Assembly: GCA_948567375.1 (NCBI GenBank)
Contig: OX419761.1
Span: forward strand, 14,882,501-14,946,500
DNA: 64,000 nt
Source of the DNA: Lunularia cruciata
Taxonomy: Eukaryota > Streptophyta > Marchantiopsida > Lunulariales > Lunulariaceae
Reading direction: 5' to 3'
Position numbers and translations under genes: made by a program
The notes under the pieces: generated by a model
Database searches by the model: none
What the model was told of the DNA's origin: nothing
Seen by the model: the letters and a program-made list of their open reading frames with translations, nothing else
Shown: positions 48,506 through 61,069 of the stretch, one piece after another
Layout: each line of letters starts with the position of its first letter
How positions within the stretch are numbered: position 1 is the first letter of the stretch

Positions 48506-49244
48506 TGTAATACCAAGAGCTAGCCATACAATCTAGATGTGAAATTTGGTTTGGTAACATCTAGAATGATGTTATACATGATGGTCAAAATAGATAAGAT
48601 AGAAATATCACCAAAAGAGTACTTTTAATAATAGGGTAGAAACCAAAATAGACTTGAGAACCTTAGAACCAATAGCTAGACATATAATTTAAATGTGAGA
48701 ATTGGTTTGTTAACATCTGGAAGGATGTTACACATGATGGACTAAACAGATCAGAAAGAGGCATCACCAAAAGGGGACTTCTACTAATAGAGTAGGAATT
48801 GAAATATGCCTGAAATCTTTGAAGGCAATTTTGAAGGCCTAAATGGATGAATTAGGCCTCAAAAATGTGGAAGATTCTCCCCCAATAGAGGAAAGGCTGG
48901 CCTTCCCTCCCCCTTGCTTTGTCTCGTCGAGAGCTTTCCAATGGTACCTTACTCACGTGATTCTTAGATTCCTATAGGAAGATTCCCTAAAAGATTCCCT
49001 CCGGTCAAAGCTTGTTTGACCAACCAGATAGGACCTAGACCAGACATGTCACCCATCCAAGTAAGTAATCCAAGGGTGGAGCTTGCTGACATGTCACCTA
49101 TCTATGTCCCTAATCCTATGGTGGAGCTTCCTTGGAGGAGATCCTCTTTGTCTATATAATAAAGAGAAGGTGCTCCCTTGGGGCATCAATTGTTTGAATG
49201 TGCAATCTATGTTTTCTCTCTTCTCTTGTCCTCGGAGTATTACA
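48506..49244 (+). repeat. 5' LTR of F
   Basis: 739 bp, TGTAATACC...GGAGTATTACA with an 8-bp perfect inverted terminus (TGTAATAC/GTATTACA). A TATA-like element (CTATATAATAAAGAG) lies at about 49,152-49,166, a plausible RNA start region. Confidence 0.95.
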
Positions 49245-49245
49245 A

Positions 49246-49257
49246 TGGTATCAGAGC
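49246..49257 (+). other. primer-binding site of F
   Basis: TGGTATCAGAGC, complementary to the 3' end of plant initiator methionine tRNA, one base after the LTR. Classic first-strand priming site of plant LTR retrotransposons. Confidence 0.93.
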
Positions 49258-49833
49258 GAGTGTTTTAGTCCAAGAGAGTGGATCACCCCTCTTGGAATAG
49301 CACAAACTACTGAAACTGAGCAATTTGGGCTGGAGAACATAGAGAAATTGCGAGACTTAGGAAGGACTTTAGAGAGCAGATGGGATGGATGCGCCGGGTG
49401 GACAATTTCCCGCACCTAGCTTTCCATTCTCAAATCCATTCCACATCAAGGTTATGTACATCCAATGTGAGCAGATGACGGTATTGCTAGTTTATCACTT
49501 TGGTGCAGAGTGATGAACTCACCAAACCCGGTGATTCTACCTATGGTGATATATGAAAGGTGTGGGATTTGACAATCTACATTCTATTATGATGTAATGG
49601 ATATGAATGTTCCAAATCCTCTCCCTTTCAATACTCAAGTAGAGATCCATTATGTAGTGAGACCAAAAGTGATGTTTAGAGATTTTGTGGTTAGGAATTT
49701 TGGTGAGGAGTGTTATCAACGAGTGATAGCGTCGGAGGTCCTAATGGTAGTTCTGATAGTTCGTGCGCCTTCCAGAGTGATCATATTGACTGTGTATTGA
49801 AGTAGACATTAGCAGTTGAGTGTTACAAGAACC

Positions 49834-50920
49834 ATGGATCCGCAATTGCAAGAGTTGGTGCAAGGAATGCAAGGCATGTTGAATGAATTTTGAGAGATTA
49901 AGATGACCATGGAGACATTACAAAGTCAAGTGCGGATCCTCATGAACGATCAAGCCATGCAAGAAGAAGAGCCGTCTCAAACCCCAGTACCTGCAACTGA
50001 AGTACTTGGAGAGGCACCCGTGCCTACAAACCCTATCAATGATGAAGCCACATTGCTCCTCCGGATGAAGAAGACTTGCAACATCAAGCCTTACAAGGGG
50101 CAACGTACAATGGGAGTAGTGGAAAATTGGATCTCCAAAATGAATCGATATTTCCAATTGTTCTCAATAGAGATCACAGAGCATGTTGCAGGCGTGTTTG
50201 CATGTGGGTACTTGACCAATAAAGCACTCACATGGTATGATGCTTGGGAACGATCCATATTGGCAGAGAGAAGGGAGGTCACATGGACATCAATGCAAGA
50301 AGGACTGCTAAAGAATTTCCAATCAGTGGATTCTGTGCAAATGACTCAAACTCGACTATGGGGATTGAGACAGAAGAATAGCGTACAAGAGTATGTGGCG
50401 GCATTTCTGGATCTACAAGTTGCAATTACTGGCATGAGTCCAGCAGAGGCTCTCAACAATTTCAAACGAGAGTTGAAAGAGCAGATTCACCAAGAAGTCA
50501 TGGTGCAAAATCCTTGCACAGTATTTGAAGCCATTGCTTGTGCACAGAGAATAGTAGGAGCATTAGGTGGAGGTGAAGGAGTAACTCCACCTCAACATTA
50601 TTGGGCAGAAATGCCACTCATGGGTGGACCAGTACCGATGGAATTGGGCAACCTTCAATTCTGGGATTGAGAAGCACAACCGCTTCAAGGGGAGCGGGGA
50701 CAGGTAGAAGAACGAAGAGATGGAGTCCAACGAGGAGAAGGGACTCAAGGAGAACAACACCGTTGTTACAATTGTGGCCATATTCGGCACATATCTACCA
50801 ATTGTTGCACTCGTTTCCCTAGAGGCCCTCGGCCTTCGCTAAGGTGATCTTTGAACAACATCGAGAGGCACATTGAAGAGGAGGAGGTGGAAATCACTTC
50901 GGAAAACAAAGATCACCAGT
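49834..50920 (+). pseudogene. gag of F
   Basis: Starts MDPQLQELVQGMQG and stays in frame with in-frame stops: TGA at 49,891-49,893 and 50,668-50,670 (both CGA in copy G). Capsid region includes NKALTWYDAWE, RLWGLRQKNSVQEYVAAFLDLQ and NFKRELKEQIHQEV, typical of plant chromoviral gag. The CCHC knuckle CYNCGHIRHISTNC lies at about 50,764-50,805. Confidence 0.92.
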
Positions 50921-50989
50921 AAATGTACCTCGCGGCCTTATTGGCTCAATAAGGAAGCAAAGAAGCGAGGGAAGGAAGGACAATAATGC

Positions 50990-53900
50990 ACAAAGATCCT
51001 GAAAGGCAACCTCACTATTGATTGTTGTGAATGGTATGCTAGAAGGTAATCAAGTGAGAGTATTAATAGATCCGGGAGCAATAAAGAATTTCTTGTCTTG
51101 CTCTGTTGCAATAAGATTGGGAATGGATCTAGAGAGAGATGGAAGTGAAGAATTAGAGTTACCAAATGGGCAAATTGAGGATTGAATCATTACCTAAACG
51201 GGTAACCCTCTCTGTAGGAGAATATCAAGAAGCAATTGAGTGGCAAGTGATACAGTTAGCTCGTTGTGATGCAGTTTTAGGCATGCCATGGATGGAGCAA
51301 TACAACCCTATGGTGGATTGGAGGAAGAAAGTAGTGAGAACCCACCAATAGTCAATCATTGGGGTTAAAGAAAAATCACACAGGCAGAAACTACCTCTAT
51401 ATGTCATAGGGACGGCAACTGTCTATAAGACCGATAGATGTTTTATGGGTCTAATAAGAGAAGTCCAGAGTGCACAACTCAATGGACAAATTCCTGAGAA
51501 ATTGAAGGATGTGGTGGATGAGTTTCAAGATGTCTTTCTCAATCATCTACCCTCAGTATTACCACCAAACCGGTGAGTAGATCACAAAATTGAGACACTT
51601 TCGAGGAAGACGCCTCCTTGTAAGGCCCCATATCACCTATCACCTCATGAGTTGGAGGAGTGTAAGACTCAAATTGAGGAGATGCTACAGAAAGGGTTCA
51701 TCCAACCTAGCATATCACCATATGGGGCCCCTCTCTTGTTTGTGAAGAAGAAGGATGGTACAATACGCATGTGCATTGACTATCGAGGTCTCAATTAGCA
51801 AACAATGAAGAACAAATACCCCTTACCTCACATGGATGACCTGTTTGAACAAGTCCATGGAGCAAGATACTTTACCAAATTGGACTTGCGGAGCGGTTAC
51901 AATCAAATCCAAATTGTAGAGGAGGATGTGTACAAAACTGCCTTTTGAACCAGGTATGGCCACTTTGAGTATCTTGTGATGCCTTTTAGCCTCACCAATG
52001 CACCTGCCACTTTCATGAGTCTAATGAATGACATATTTTGTCCATACTTGGATAAGTCTGTTATTGTCTTCTTGGATGATATCTTAGTATACAGTAGCAC
52101 GATGATAGAACACAAGCAACATCTACTAAAGGTCCTCCAGATTCTAAGACAGAATCAGTTGTACGCCAAAATCTCAAAGTGTGAGTTTGGCAAGTCTGAA
52201 GTAGACTACTTGGGGCATAGAGTAAGTGCAGAGGGCATTCAAGTATTGACAGATAAAATAGAGGTCATTAAAAAATGGAGTGCCCCAGAAGATCAGACTC
52301 AACTTAAGAGCTTCTTGGGGTTGACAAGATTCTATCGTAGATTTGTCAATGACTTCTCCAAGGTTGCACAGCCATTAACGGCACTACTTGGCAAGGGGAA
52401 GAAGTGGACATGGTGAACTGCACAAGAGTTGGCCTTTCAAGAATTGAAGGCCGCCTTGCTACATGCACCAATCTTGAAATGGTATGACCCAAAACGTCCA
52501 ATCAAGTTGGCTACAGATGCATCAAGCGTAGCAACAAGAGCAGTCCTACAACAAGAGTGGCATGACGGATAGCATCCAATTGCATATTTCTCTTGAAATT
52601 TGTTACCGGTAGAGGCAACTACTGCACCACAGAACAAGAAGAGTTGGCCATCGTTCTAGCAACCAAGCATTGGAAGCACTACCTGGGCGAGAAGGCATTT
52701 GTAGTAGAGACAGACCACAAACCTCTAGTCTACCTCAAGACGCAGAAGGATCTATCTTGTCGCCAAATTTGGTGGGCAGAGTGGTGACAACGCTTCAACA
52801 TAACAATCACCTACGTAGAAGGTAAGAAGCAACTTGCATATGCATTCACCCGTATGCCAATGGCCAACAACTTGGTGGTAGAGGTTAAGATTAACCTTGA
52901 ATTCTAGCAAGAGATTCTGGCTGCTACAAAAATTGATCCACAGATTGTAGAAGCACAATCATCCAAAGGTGTCACCAGCACCCAAGGACTCACCTTTTGG
53001 GATGGCAGATTATGGATCCCAAATGTACCAAAATTATGCACCACCATTCTAGCGGAATGTCATGACTTGGCCATTGCAGCTCATGTCAGAGTGGACAAGA
53101 CCTTGGATGCAATCAAGCGCCATTACTATTGGCCCAAGATGAGCAATGATGTGATGGACTATGTGCGTAGCTGCCTACTTTGTCAATAGAACAAAGCTTC
53201 TAATCAAGTTCCTGTAGGGCTCCTTCAACCTCTCCCCACTCCTACCCAACGTTGGGAACAAGTGAGTATGGATATCGTCTATGAATTACCCAAGACCACC
53301 TCAGGGTTTGACTCCATTGTGGTCTTTGTGGACCGGCTCAGCAAAATGACTCATGTACGCCTACCACCAAGGAGGTGATCGCTCCACAACTAGCTCAGTT
53401 ATACTTAGATGCAGTCTTTACTCACCATAGCTTGTCTAGAGTACTCATCACCAATAGAGGCACCCAATTCACTAGTTTGTTTTGGCGAACACTCTTTGGT
53501 TTCTTCAAAACCAAGTTGGCCATGTCCATAGCTTACCACCCACAAATAGATGGCCAAACAGAGCGGGCTAATTGCACGATTGAAGACATGTTACGCGGCT
53601 TCACCTTAGAAAAGCAAGAGAGGTGGAACACCCTACTCCCGTTAGTGGAATTCGCTTACAACAATTTAGTAAATGCATCCACCCAGGTCACTCCGTTCTT
53701 CCTCATGTATGGTGAGCATCCTTTCATACCTTTTAGCTTGATGAAGATCAGTCCAGTGGCTACCAAGGTCGATGTAGTCAACACATTTGTTTCTAGAATC
53801 CAACAAGGTGTGGAGAGTGCCAAGCACAGATTACAGATTGTGCAAAATTGACAAAAGCAGTATGCTGATGTACACCGTCGGCACATGGAGTTCAATGTTG

Positions 53901-54343
53901 GGGATCAAGTGTGGCTATCAACAACCAACCTCACATTAGTTGGACCTCGTAAGCTCAGACCTCGTTTTATTGGGCCTTTCTTGATTCTTCGTCGCGTCGG
54001 CATTGTGGCCTATCACCTTGAGCTACCACCACACATGAAGATCCATCCAGTGTTCCATGTCTCCCTACTATGCAGATATGCTCCCCAATCAGGCCAAGGT
54101 CATTCCACACCATACATTCAACCTTGTCCGACACTCATTGATGGCACAGAGGAATATGAAGTGGAGCGGATTCTCCAAAAACACATGTGTGGTACTCGCC
54201 ACCCATAGGTGGACTATCTAGTACAATGGAAAGGTTACCCCCTCTATGAAGCCACCTGGGAGCCCACTGCCAATTTGTCACATGCACCGGTGTTGGTGCA
54301 AGCATTTGAGCAACAATTGCACAACGAGGATGTTGCGTCTTAA
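50990..54343 (+). pseudogene. pol of F: protease, RT, RNase H, integrase, chromodomain
   Basis: Protease site VLIDPGAIKNFL (D-P-G, shared with G). RT from about 51,690: [45 protein letters not shown]. RNase H: LATDASSVATRAVLQQE, then after a frameshift near 52,600 TEQEELAIVLATKHWKHYL. Integrase HHCC: HDLAIAAHVRVDK...CLLCQ. Core: SMDIVYELPKT, LITNRGTQF (second Asp to Asn), DGQTERAN. A one-base deletion near 53,360 (GCCTACC versus GCCCTACC in G) shifts the frame. The C-terminus is a chromodomain (YLVQWKGYPLYEATWEPTANL, slightly broken by a stop) that in active relatives targets heterochromatin. Natural stop TAA at 54,341-54,343, followed by the polypurine tract (AAAAGGAGGGAGGT). Confidence 0.93.
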
Positions 54344-54356
54344 AAGGAGGGAGGTC

Positions 54357-55095
54357 TGTAATACCAAGAGCTAGCCATACGATCTAGATGTGAAATTTGG
54401 TTTGGTAACATCTAGAATGATGTTATACATGATGGTCAAAATAGATAAGATAGAAGTATCACCAAAAGAGTACTTCTACTAATAAGGCAGAAACCAAAAT
54501 AGACTTGAGAATCTTAGAACCAATAGCTAGACATATGATTTAAAGGTGAGAATTGGTTTGTTAACATCTAGAAGGATGTTACACATGATGGACTAGACAG
54601 ATCAGAAAGAGGCATCACCAAAAGGGGACTTCTACTAATAGAGTAGGAACCGAAATATGCCTGAAATCTTTGAAGGCAATTTCGGAGGCCTAAACGGATG
54701 AAGTAGGCCTCAAAAATGTGAAAGATTCTCCCCCAATAGAGGAAAGGCTGGCCTTCCCTCCCCCCTACTTTGTCTCATCGAGAGCTTTCCAATGGTACCT
54801 TACTCACATGATTCTTAGATTCTTATAGGAAGATTCCCTAAAAGATTCCCTCCGGTCAAAGCTTGTTTGACCAACCAGATAGGACCTAGACCAGACATAT
54901 CACCCATCCAAGTAAGTAATCCAAGGGTGGAGCTTGCTGACATGTCACCTATCTGTGTCCCTAATCCTATGGTGGAGCTTCCTTGGAGGAGATCCTCTTT
55001 GTCTATATAATAAAGAGAAGGTGCTCCCTTGGGGCATCGATTGTTTGAATGTGCAATCTATGTTTTCTCTCTTCTCTTGTCCTCAAAGTATTATA
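54357..55095 (+). repeat. 3' LTR of F
   Basis: 739 bp, same length as the 5' LTR and nearly identical by eye. The last bases read GTATTATA instead of GTATTACA. Confidence 0.95.
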
Positions 55096-55100
55096 GTAGT

Positions 55101-56080
55101 TCTTCTTGGTAACATCATTGAGCTTCTTGCAATCCACACATACCTAAAGCTTACCATTCTTTTTTTTCATAATCACAATTGGAGATACCCATTTTGAATT
55201 CTACACTTCAAAGATAAATCTAGTCTCCTTGAGCTTATCAATCTCGTCCTTCACAATCAAAGTTATTGGTGGGCTAATGCAATGTTGCTTTTAGCACACT
55301 AGTCTTGCATGTGACTCCACCTCTATCTTGTGCTCCTCCAAGGATTTCCTTCACATCCTTGTAACTAAAAGTAGACATGTGGATGAACTTACAAAAAATT
55401 ACCTCAAATCTCACCTTCTCCTCTTTGGTAACATTTAGACCATACTTGAGGGTAGATAACCTCTTCTCTATCTCCTCAAGTGTCAATGGTAATTTTATGG
55501 GTCCTTCAAAACCTATGACTTAGGTGCAAAATCCATAGTATACAAGGGATACACATCTGAATTAGATTCATATTCATCCTCCTCCATGGAAGTCTCTTCT
55601 TCCATGCTTGTGTCCACAATTGAAACTTCTTCTTTAGAATCTGATTCCTAATCATCAGAAGATGGTGTATCTGAATGTGAAGTGTTGGTGGTGTTAGTCA
55701 CATGAATTTATGACTCTATGCTTTGATGGCCCAATCCTCAAGTACCCTTTGTGCCATCAATCACTTGTGCGTGTTGCTCTCAACCATGGCTTCCCAAGAA
55801 GCAAATCATAGCTTGAATCCTTCAAGACTTGGAAAGTCATGAGATTTTAAACTCCCATAATTGAAACTACCACCTTATCCATCACCTCTATTGGTTGAAC
55901 TTGTTGCATGTTTGCCATGCTCACCACAAATGTTGAAGATCTTGAAGGTATCATACCCAACTTCTTCATCAACCTTTTTGACATGGTATTCAATATTGAT
56001 CCTCCATCAACCAATGCATCCTTGATGTTGTGACCATTCATTCTCACATCAATCTTGGAGGCATATTTACAAACCTCCTA
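55101..56080 (-). pseudogene. protease and N-terminal RT of element E
   Basis: 55,847-56,047: protease with ALVDGGSILNTMSKRLMKKLG, where D-G-G-S is the site typical of several plant Ty3 lineages. 55,274-55,486: linker (LKYGLNVTKEEKVRFEVIF). 55,101-55,250: RT N-terminus with SKWVSPIVIMKKKNGK, VCVDCKKLNDVTKKN. Interrupted by stops; continues at 48,505 across insertion F. Confidence 0.85.
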
Positions 56081-56199
56081 TGGTGTTGGCTTGGCATCCA
56101 CCACCCCCATTGATACTAGAGCTTTTGCCTTCTTCTTCCTCTTGCTCCTTGTAGAACTCAAACTATCTTTGAGCTCTTTAAGCTCCTCACAGTAGGATT

Positions 56200-56842
56200 A
56201 AAAGCATTCAATTGGCCCACTTTGGTGTTAGCCTTGTGACTACCAACATGCTCCAAGACATTTTAGTTCCATTGTTGCTTTGAGATCAAGAAGTCCTCCA
56301 TTCCCAACTTCTTCCTTGGAGTCTTTGTTGTTGATGGTGTTGAAGTGCTTGTGTGAGTGCTTCTATTAGACATATGAGTATCTTGGCTAGGAGTAAATCC
56401 TTGATAAGAGTGCACATCCTTTGCAAAATGAGCTATCTTCTTCTCTTGTGCCAAAAGATCCAAATTAAGACCCTTGGACTTTGAGCACTCTCCCTTCTCA
56501 TACTTGCTCTCAACCACATCTATAGATGCTATCCCCTTACTTTTGTTTGAATTAGTAGCCACTTGGGTTTCACTACCTCCCTCTTTCTCTCTATTGGCTC
56601 CTTCATAACTCCTTCCTCCATGGTAAGTGGAATTTGGGCAATTCCTTTGGATGTGACTTCTTCCTCCACAACCAAAATAATTTCTCTCATTGAAATTGTT
56701 GGTTGGTTGGCCGGCCTCCTCTATATGGATAACTTCCATACTCTTAGGCCCTCTCTCCACATTCTGATCCACCTCTCTCTTCTCTCATAAATACACTATA
56801 TTGGTCTTGAGATCTGCAAGTTGTTCTGTGATGGTTTGAAAT
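56200..56842 (-). pseudogene. gag C-terminus of element E with damaged zinc knuckle
   Basis: 170-codon open stretch (56,263-56,772). The knuckle reads YFGCGGRSHIQRNC: the first Cys of the CCHC box is Tyr (TGT to TAT type change). Followed by a Ser/Thr/Lys-rich linker with THTSTSTPSTTKTPRKK. Joins to the gag part at 63,385-64,000 across insertion G. Confidence 0.85.
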
Positions 56843-57579
56843 TGTAATACTCCGAGGACAAGAGAAGAGAGAAAACACAGATTGCACACTCAAACATTCG
56901 ATGCCCCAAGGGATCACCTTCTCTTTATTATATAGACAAAGAGGATCTCCTCCAAGGAAGCTCCACCATAGGATTAGGGACACAAATAGGTGACATGTCA
57001 GCAAGCTCCACCCTTGGATTACTTACTTGGATGGGTGACCTGTCTGGTCTAGGTCCTATCTGGTTGGTCAAACAAGCTTTGACCGGAGGGAATCTTTTAG
57101 GGAATCTTCCTATAGGAATCTCAGAATCACGTGAGTAAGGTACCATTGGAAAGCTCTTGACAAGACAAAGCAGGGGGAGGAAGGCTAACCTTCCCTCCAT
57201 TGGGGGGGGAATCTACACATTTTTGAGGCCTAATTCATCCGTTTAGGCCTTCAAAATTGCCTTCAAAGATTTCAGGCATATTTCAGTTCCTACTCTATTA
57301 GTAGAAGTCCCCTTTTGGTGATACCTCTTTCTGATCTGTTTAGTCCATCATGTGTAACATCCTTCCAGATGTTACCAAACCAATTCTCCTCTTTAAATGA
57401 TATGTCAAGCTATTGGTTCTAAGGTTCTCAAGTCTATTTTGGTTTCTGCCCTATTAGTAGAAGTACTCTTTTGGTGATATTTCTATCTTATCTATTTTGA
57501 CCATCATGTATAACATCATTCTAGATGTTACCAAACCAAATTCCACATCTAGATCATATGGCTAACCCTTGGTATTACA
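56843..57579 (-). repeat. 3' LTR of G
   Basis: 737 bp, minus strand TGTAATACC...GAGTATTACA. The minus-strand polypurine tract (AAAAGGAGGGAGGTC) is at 57,580-57,594. Confidence 0.95.
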
Positions 57580-57592
57580 GACCTCCCTCCTT

Positions 57593-60500
57593 TTAAGACG
57601 CAACGTCCTCGTTGTGCAATTATTGCTCAAATGCTTGCACCAACACCAGTGCATGTGCCAAATTGGTAGCGGGTTCCCAGGTGGCTTCATAGAGGAGGTA
57701 AAATTTCCATTGTACTAGATATTCCACCCAAGGATGGCGAGTACCACGCATGCGTTTTTGGAGAATCCACTCCACTTCATATTCCTCTGTGCCATCAATG
57801 AGTGTCGGACAAGGTTGAATGTCTTGTGTGGAAGGACCTTGGCCTGATCGGGGAGCATATCTGTGTAGTAGGGAGACATGGAACACTAGATGGATCTTCA
57901 TGTGTGGTGGTAGCTCAAGGTGATAGGCCACGGCGCCGATGCGACGAAGAATCGAGAAAGGCCTAATAAAACGAGGTCTGAGCTTACGAGGTCCAACTAA
58001 TGTGAGGTTGGTTGTTGATAGCCACACTTGATCCCCAACATTGAACTCTATGTGCCTACGGTGTGCATCAGCATACTACTTTTGTCAATTTTGTGCAATC
58101 TGTAACCTGTGCTTAGCGCTCTCCACACCTTGTTGGATTCTAGAAAGAAATGTGTTGACTGCATCAACCTTGGTAGTCACTGGACGGATCTTCATCAAGC
58201 TAGAAGGTGTGAAGGGATGCTCACCATACATGAGGAAGAACAAAGTGACCTGAGTAGACGCATTCATTGAATTGTTGTAAGCAAATTCCACCAATGGTAA
58301 TAGGGTGTCCCACCTCTCTTGCTCTTCTAAGCTGAAGCCGCGTAACATGTCTTCAATCATGCAATTAGCCCGCTCTGTTTGGCCATCTGTTTGTGGGTGG
58401 TAAGCTGTGGACATGGCCAACTTGGTTTTGAAGAAACCAAAGAGTGTTTGCCAAAAAAAACTAGTGAATTGGGTGCCTCTATCGGTGATGAGTACTCTAG
58501 ATAAGCTATGGTGAGCAAAGACTGCATCTAAGTATAGTTGAGCTAGTTGTGGAGCAATCACCTCCTTGGTGGTAGGGCGTACATGAATCATTTTACTGAG
58601 CCGGTCCACAAAGACCACAATGGAGTCAAACCCTGTGGTGGTCTTGGGTAATTCACAGACAAGATCTATACTCACTTGTTCCCAACGTTGGGTAGGAGTG
58701 GGGAGAGGTTGAAGGAGCCTTGCAGGAGCTTGATTAGAAGCTTTGTTCTATTGACAAAGTAGGCAGCTACGCACATAGTCCATCACGACGTTGCTTATCT
58801 TGGGCCAATAGTAATGGCGCTTGACTGCATCCAAGGTCTTGTCCACTCCGACATGAGCTGCAATGGCCAAATCATAACATTCTGCTAGAATGGTGGTGCG
58901 TAATTCTGAGACATTTGGGATCCATAATCTGCCATCCCGAAGGTGAGTCCTTATGTGTTGGTGACACCTTTGGACGATTGCGCTTTGACAATCTGTGGAT
59001 CAGTTTTTGTAGTAGCTAGAATCTCTTGCCAGAATTCAGGGTTAATCTTAACCTCTGCCACCAAGTTGTTGGCCATTTGCATACGGGTGAATGCATTTGC
59101 AAGTTGCTTCTTACCTTCTACATAGGTGCTTGTCATGTTGAAGCATTGTCGCCACTCTGCCCACCAAATTTGGCAACAAGATAGATCCTTTTGCGTCTCG
59201 AGGTAGACTAGAGGTTTGTGGTATGTCTCTACTACAAATGCCTTCTCGCCCAAGTAGTGCTTCCAATGCTTGGTTGCTAGAACGATGGCCAGCTCTTCTC
59301 GTTCTATGGTGTGGTAGTTGCGCTCTGCCGATAACAACTTTCAAGAGAAATATGCAATTGGATGTCATCCGTCATGCCACTCTTGTTGTAGGACTGCTCC
59401 TATTGCTACGCCTGATGCATCTGTAGCCAACTTAATTGGACGTTTTGGGTCATACCACTTCAAGATTGGTGCATGTAGCAAGGTGGCTTTCAATTCTTGA
59501 AAGGCCAACTCTTGTGCAGTTCCCCATGTCCACTTCTTCTCCTTGCCAAGAAGTGCCGTTAAAGGTTGTGCAACCTTGGAGAAGTCCTTGACAAATCTAT
59601 GATAGAATCCCGTCAACCCCATGAAGCTCTTAAGTTGAGTTTGATCTTCTAGGGCACTCCATTTTTGAATGACCTCTATTTTATTTGTCAATACTTGAAT
59701 GCCCTCTACACTTACTCTATGCCCTAAGTAGTCTACTTCAGACTTGCAAAACTCACACTTTGAGATTTTGGCGTACAATTGATTCTGTCTTAGAATCTGG
59801 AGGACCTCTCGTAGATGTTGTTTGTGTTCTCTCATTGTGCTACTATATACTAAGATATCATCCAAGAAGACGGTAATAGACTTATCCAAGTATGGACAAA
59901 ATATGCCATTCATTAGACTCATGAAAGTGGCAGGCGCATTGGTGAGGCCAAAAGGCATCACAAGATACTCAAAGTGGCCATACCTGGTTTGAAAGGCAGT
60001 TTTGTACACATCCTCCTTTGCAATTCGGATTTGATTGTAACCGCTCCGCAAGTCCAGTTTGGTGAAGTATCTCGCTCCATGGAGTTGATCAAACAGGTCA
60101 TCCATGCGAGGTAAGGGGTATTTGTTCTTCACTGTTTGCTGATTGAGACCTCGATAGTCAATGCACATGCGCATTGTACCATCTTTCTTCTTCACAAACA
60201 AGACAGGGGCCCCATATGGTGATATGCTAGGTTGGATGAACCCTTTCTATAGCATCTCCTCAATTTGAGTCTTACACTCCTCCAACTCATGAGGTGATAG
60301 GCGATATGGGGCCTTACAAGGAGGTGTCTTCCCCGGGAGTGTCTCTATTTTGTGATCTACTTGCCTTTTAGGTGGTAATCCTGAGGGTAGATCATCGGGA
60401 AAGACATCTTGAAACTCATCCACCACATCCTTCAATTTCTCAAGAATTTGTCTAACAAGTTGTTTACTCAGGACTTCTTTTATTAGACCCATAAAATATC

Positions 60501-61000
60501 TATCGGTCTTACAGACAGTTGTCGTCCCTACGACATATAGAGGTAGTTTCTGCTTATGTGATTTTTCTTTAACCCCAATGATTGACCATTGGTGGGTTCT
60601 CACTACTTTCTTCCTCCAATCCACCATTAGGTTGTACTGCTCCATCCATGGCATGCCTAAAATTGCATCATAACGGGCTAACTATATCACTCGCCACTCA
60701 ATTGCTTCTTGATATTCTCCTATAGAGAGGGTTACCCGTCTAGGTAATGATTCAATCCTCTCAGTTTGCCCATTTGGTAACTCTACTTCTTCACTTCCAT
60801 CTCTCTCTAGATCCATTCCCAATCTTATTGCAACAAAGCGAACAAGAAATTCTTTGTTGCTTCCGGATCTATTAATACTCTCACTTGATTACCTTCTAAG
60901 ATTCCATTCACAACAATCAATTGTGAGGTTGCCTTTTGGGATCTTTGCACATTATTCTTCTTCCTTCCCTTGCTTCTTTGCTTCCTTATTGAGCCAGTAA
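57593..61000 (-). pseudogene. pol of G: protease, RT, RNase H, integrase, chromodomain
   Basis: Protease site VLIDPEATKNFL near 60,870. RT open over 59,365-60,201: [69 protein letters not shown] with both catalytic Asp. RNase [22 protein letters not shown], then REELAIVLATKHWKHYL. Integrase core 58,085-58,675: MSIDLVCELPKT, LITDRGTQF, DGQTERAN, so the DDE triad is intact (F has Asn at the second position). Chromodomain near 57,640-57,710: VEYLVQWKFYLLYEATWEPATNL. A TAA at 57,620-57,622 replaces a CAA of F; the original stop is at 57,593-57,595. At least one frameshift in pol (near 58,950). Confidence 0.93.
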
Positions 61001-61069
61001 GGCCGCGAGGTACATTTACTAGCGATCTTTGTTTTCCAAAGTGGTTTCCACCTCCTCCTCTTCAATGTG

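Larger units (their letters stand above)
48506..55095 (+). mobile_element. element F: chromovirus (Ty3/gypsy), complete with both LTRs
   Basis: 6,590 bp, plus strand, flanked by GTAGG (48,501-48,505) and GTAGT (55,096-55,100), a 5-bp target duplication with one change. Both LTRs are exactly 739 bp. Contains PBS, gag with CCHC knuckle, protease, RT, RNase H, integrase with HHCC, chromodomain and polypurine tract. All coding regions carry stops, and two frameshifts break pol. Same family as G but opposite strand. Confidence 0.95.

Noticed and set aside
51050-51090. Lost protease active site in F (D-P-G instead of D-S-G)
   Set aside because: G has D-P-E at the same place and D-P-G variants are, as I recall, common in plant chromoviruses, so it is a family trait rather than decay.
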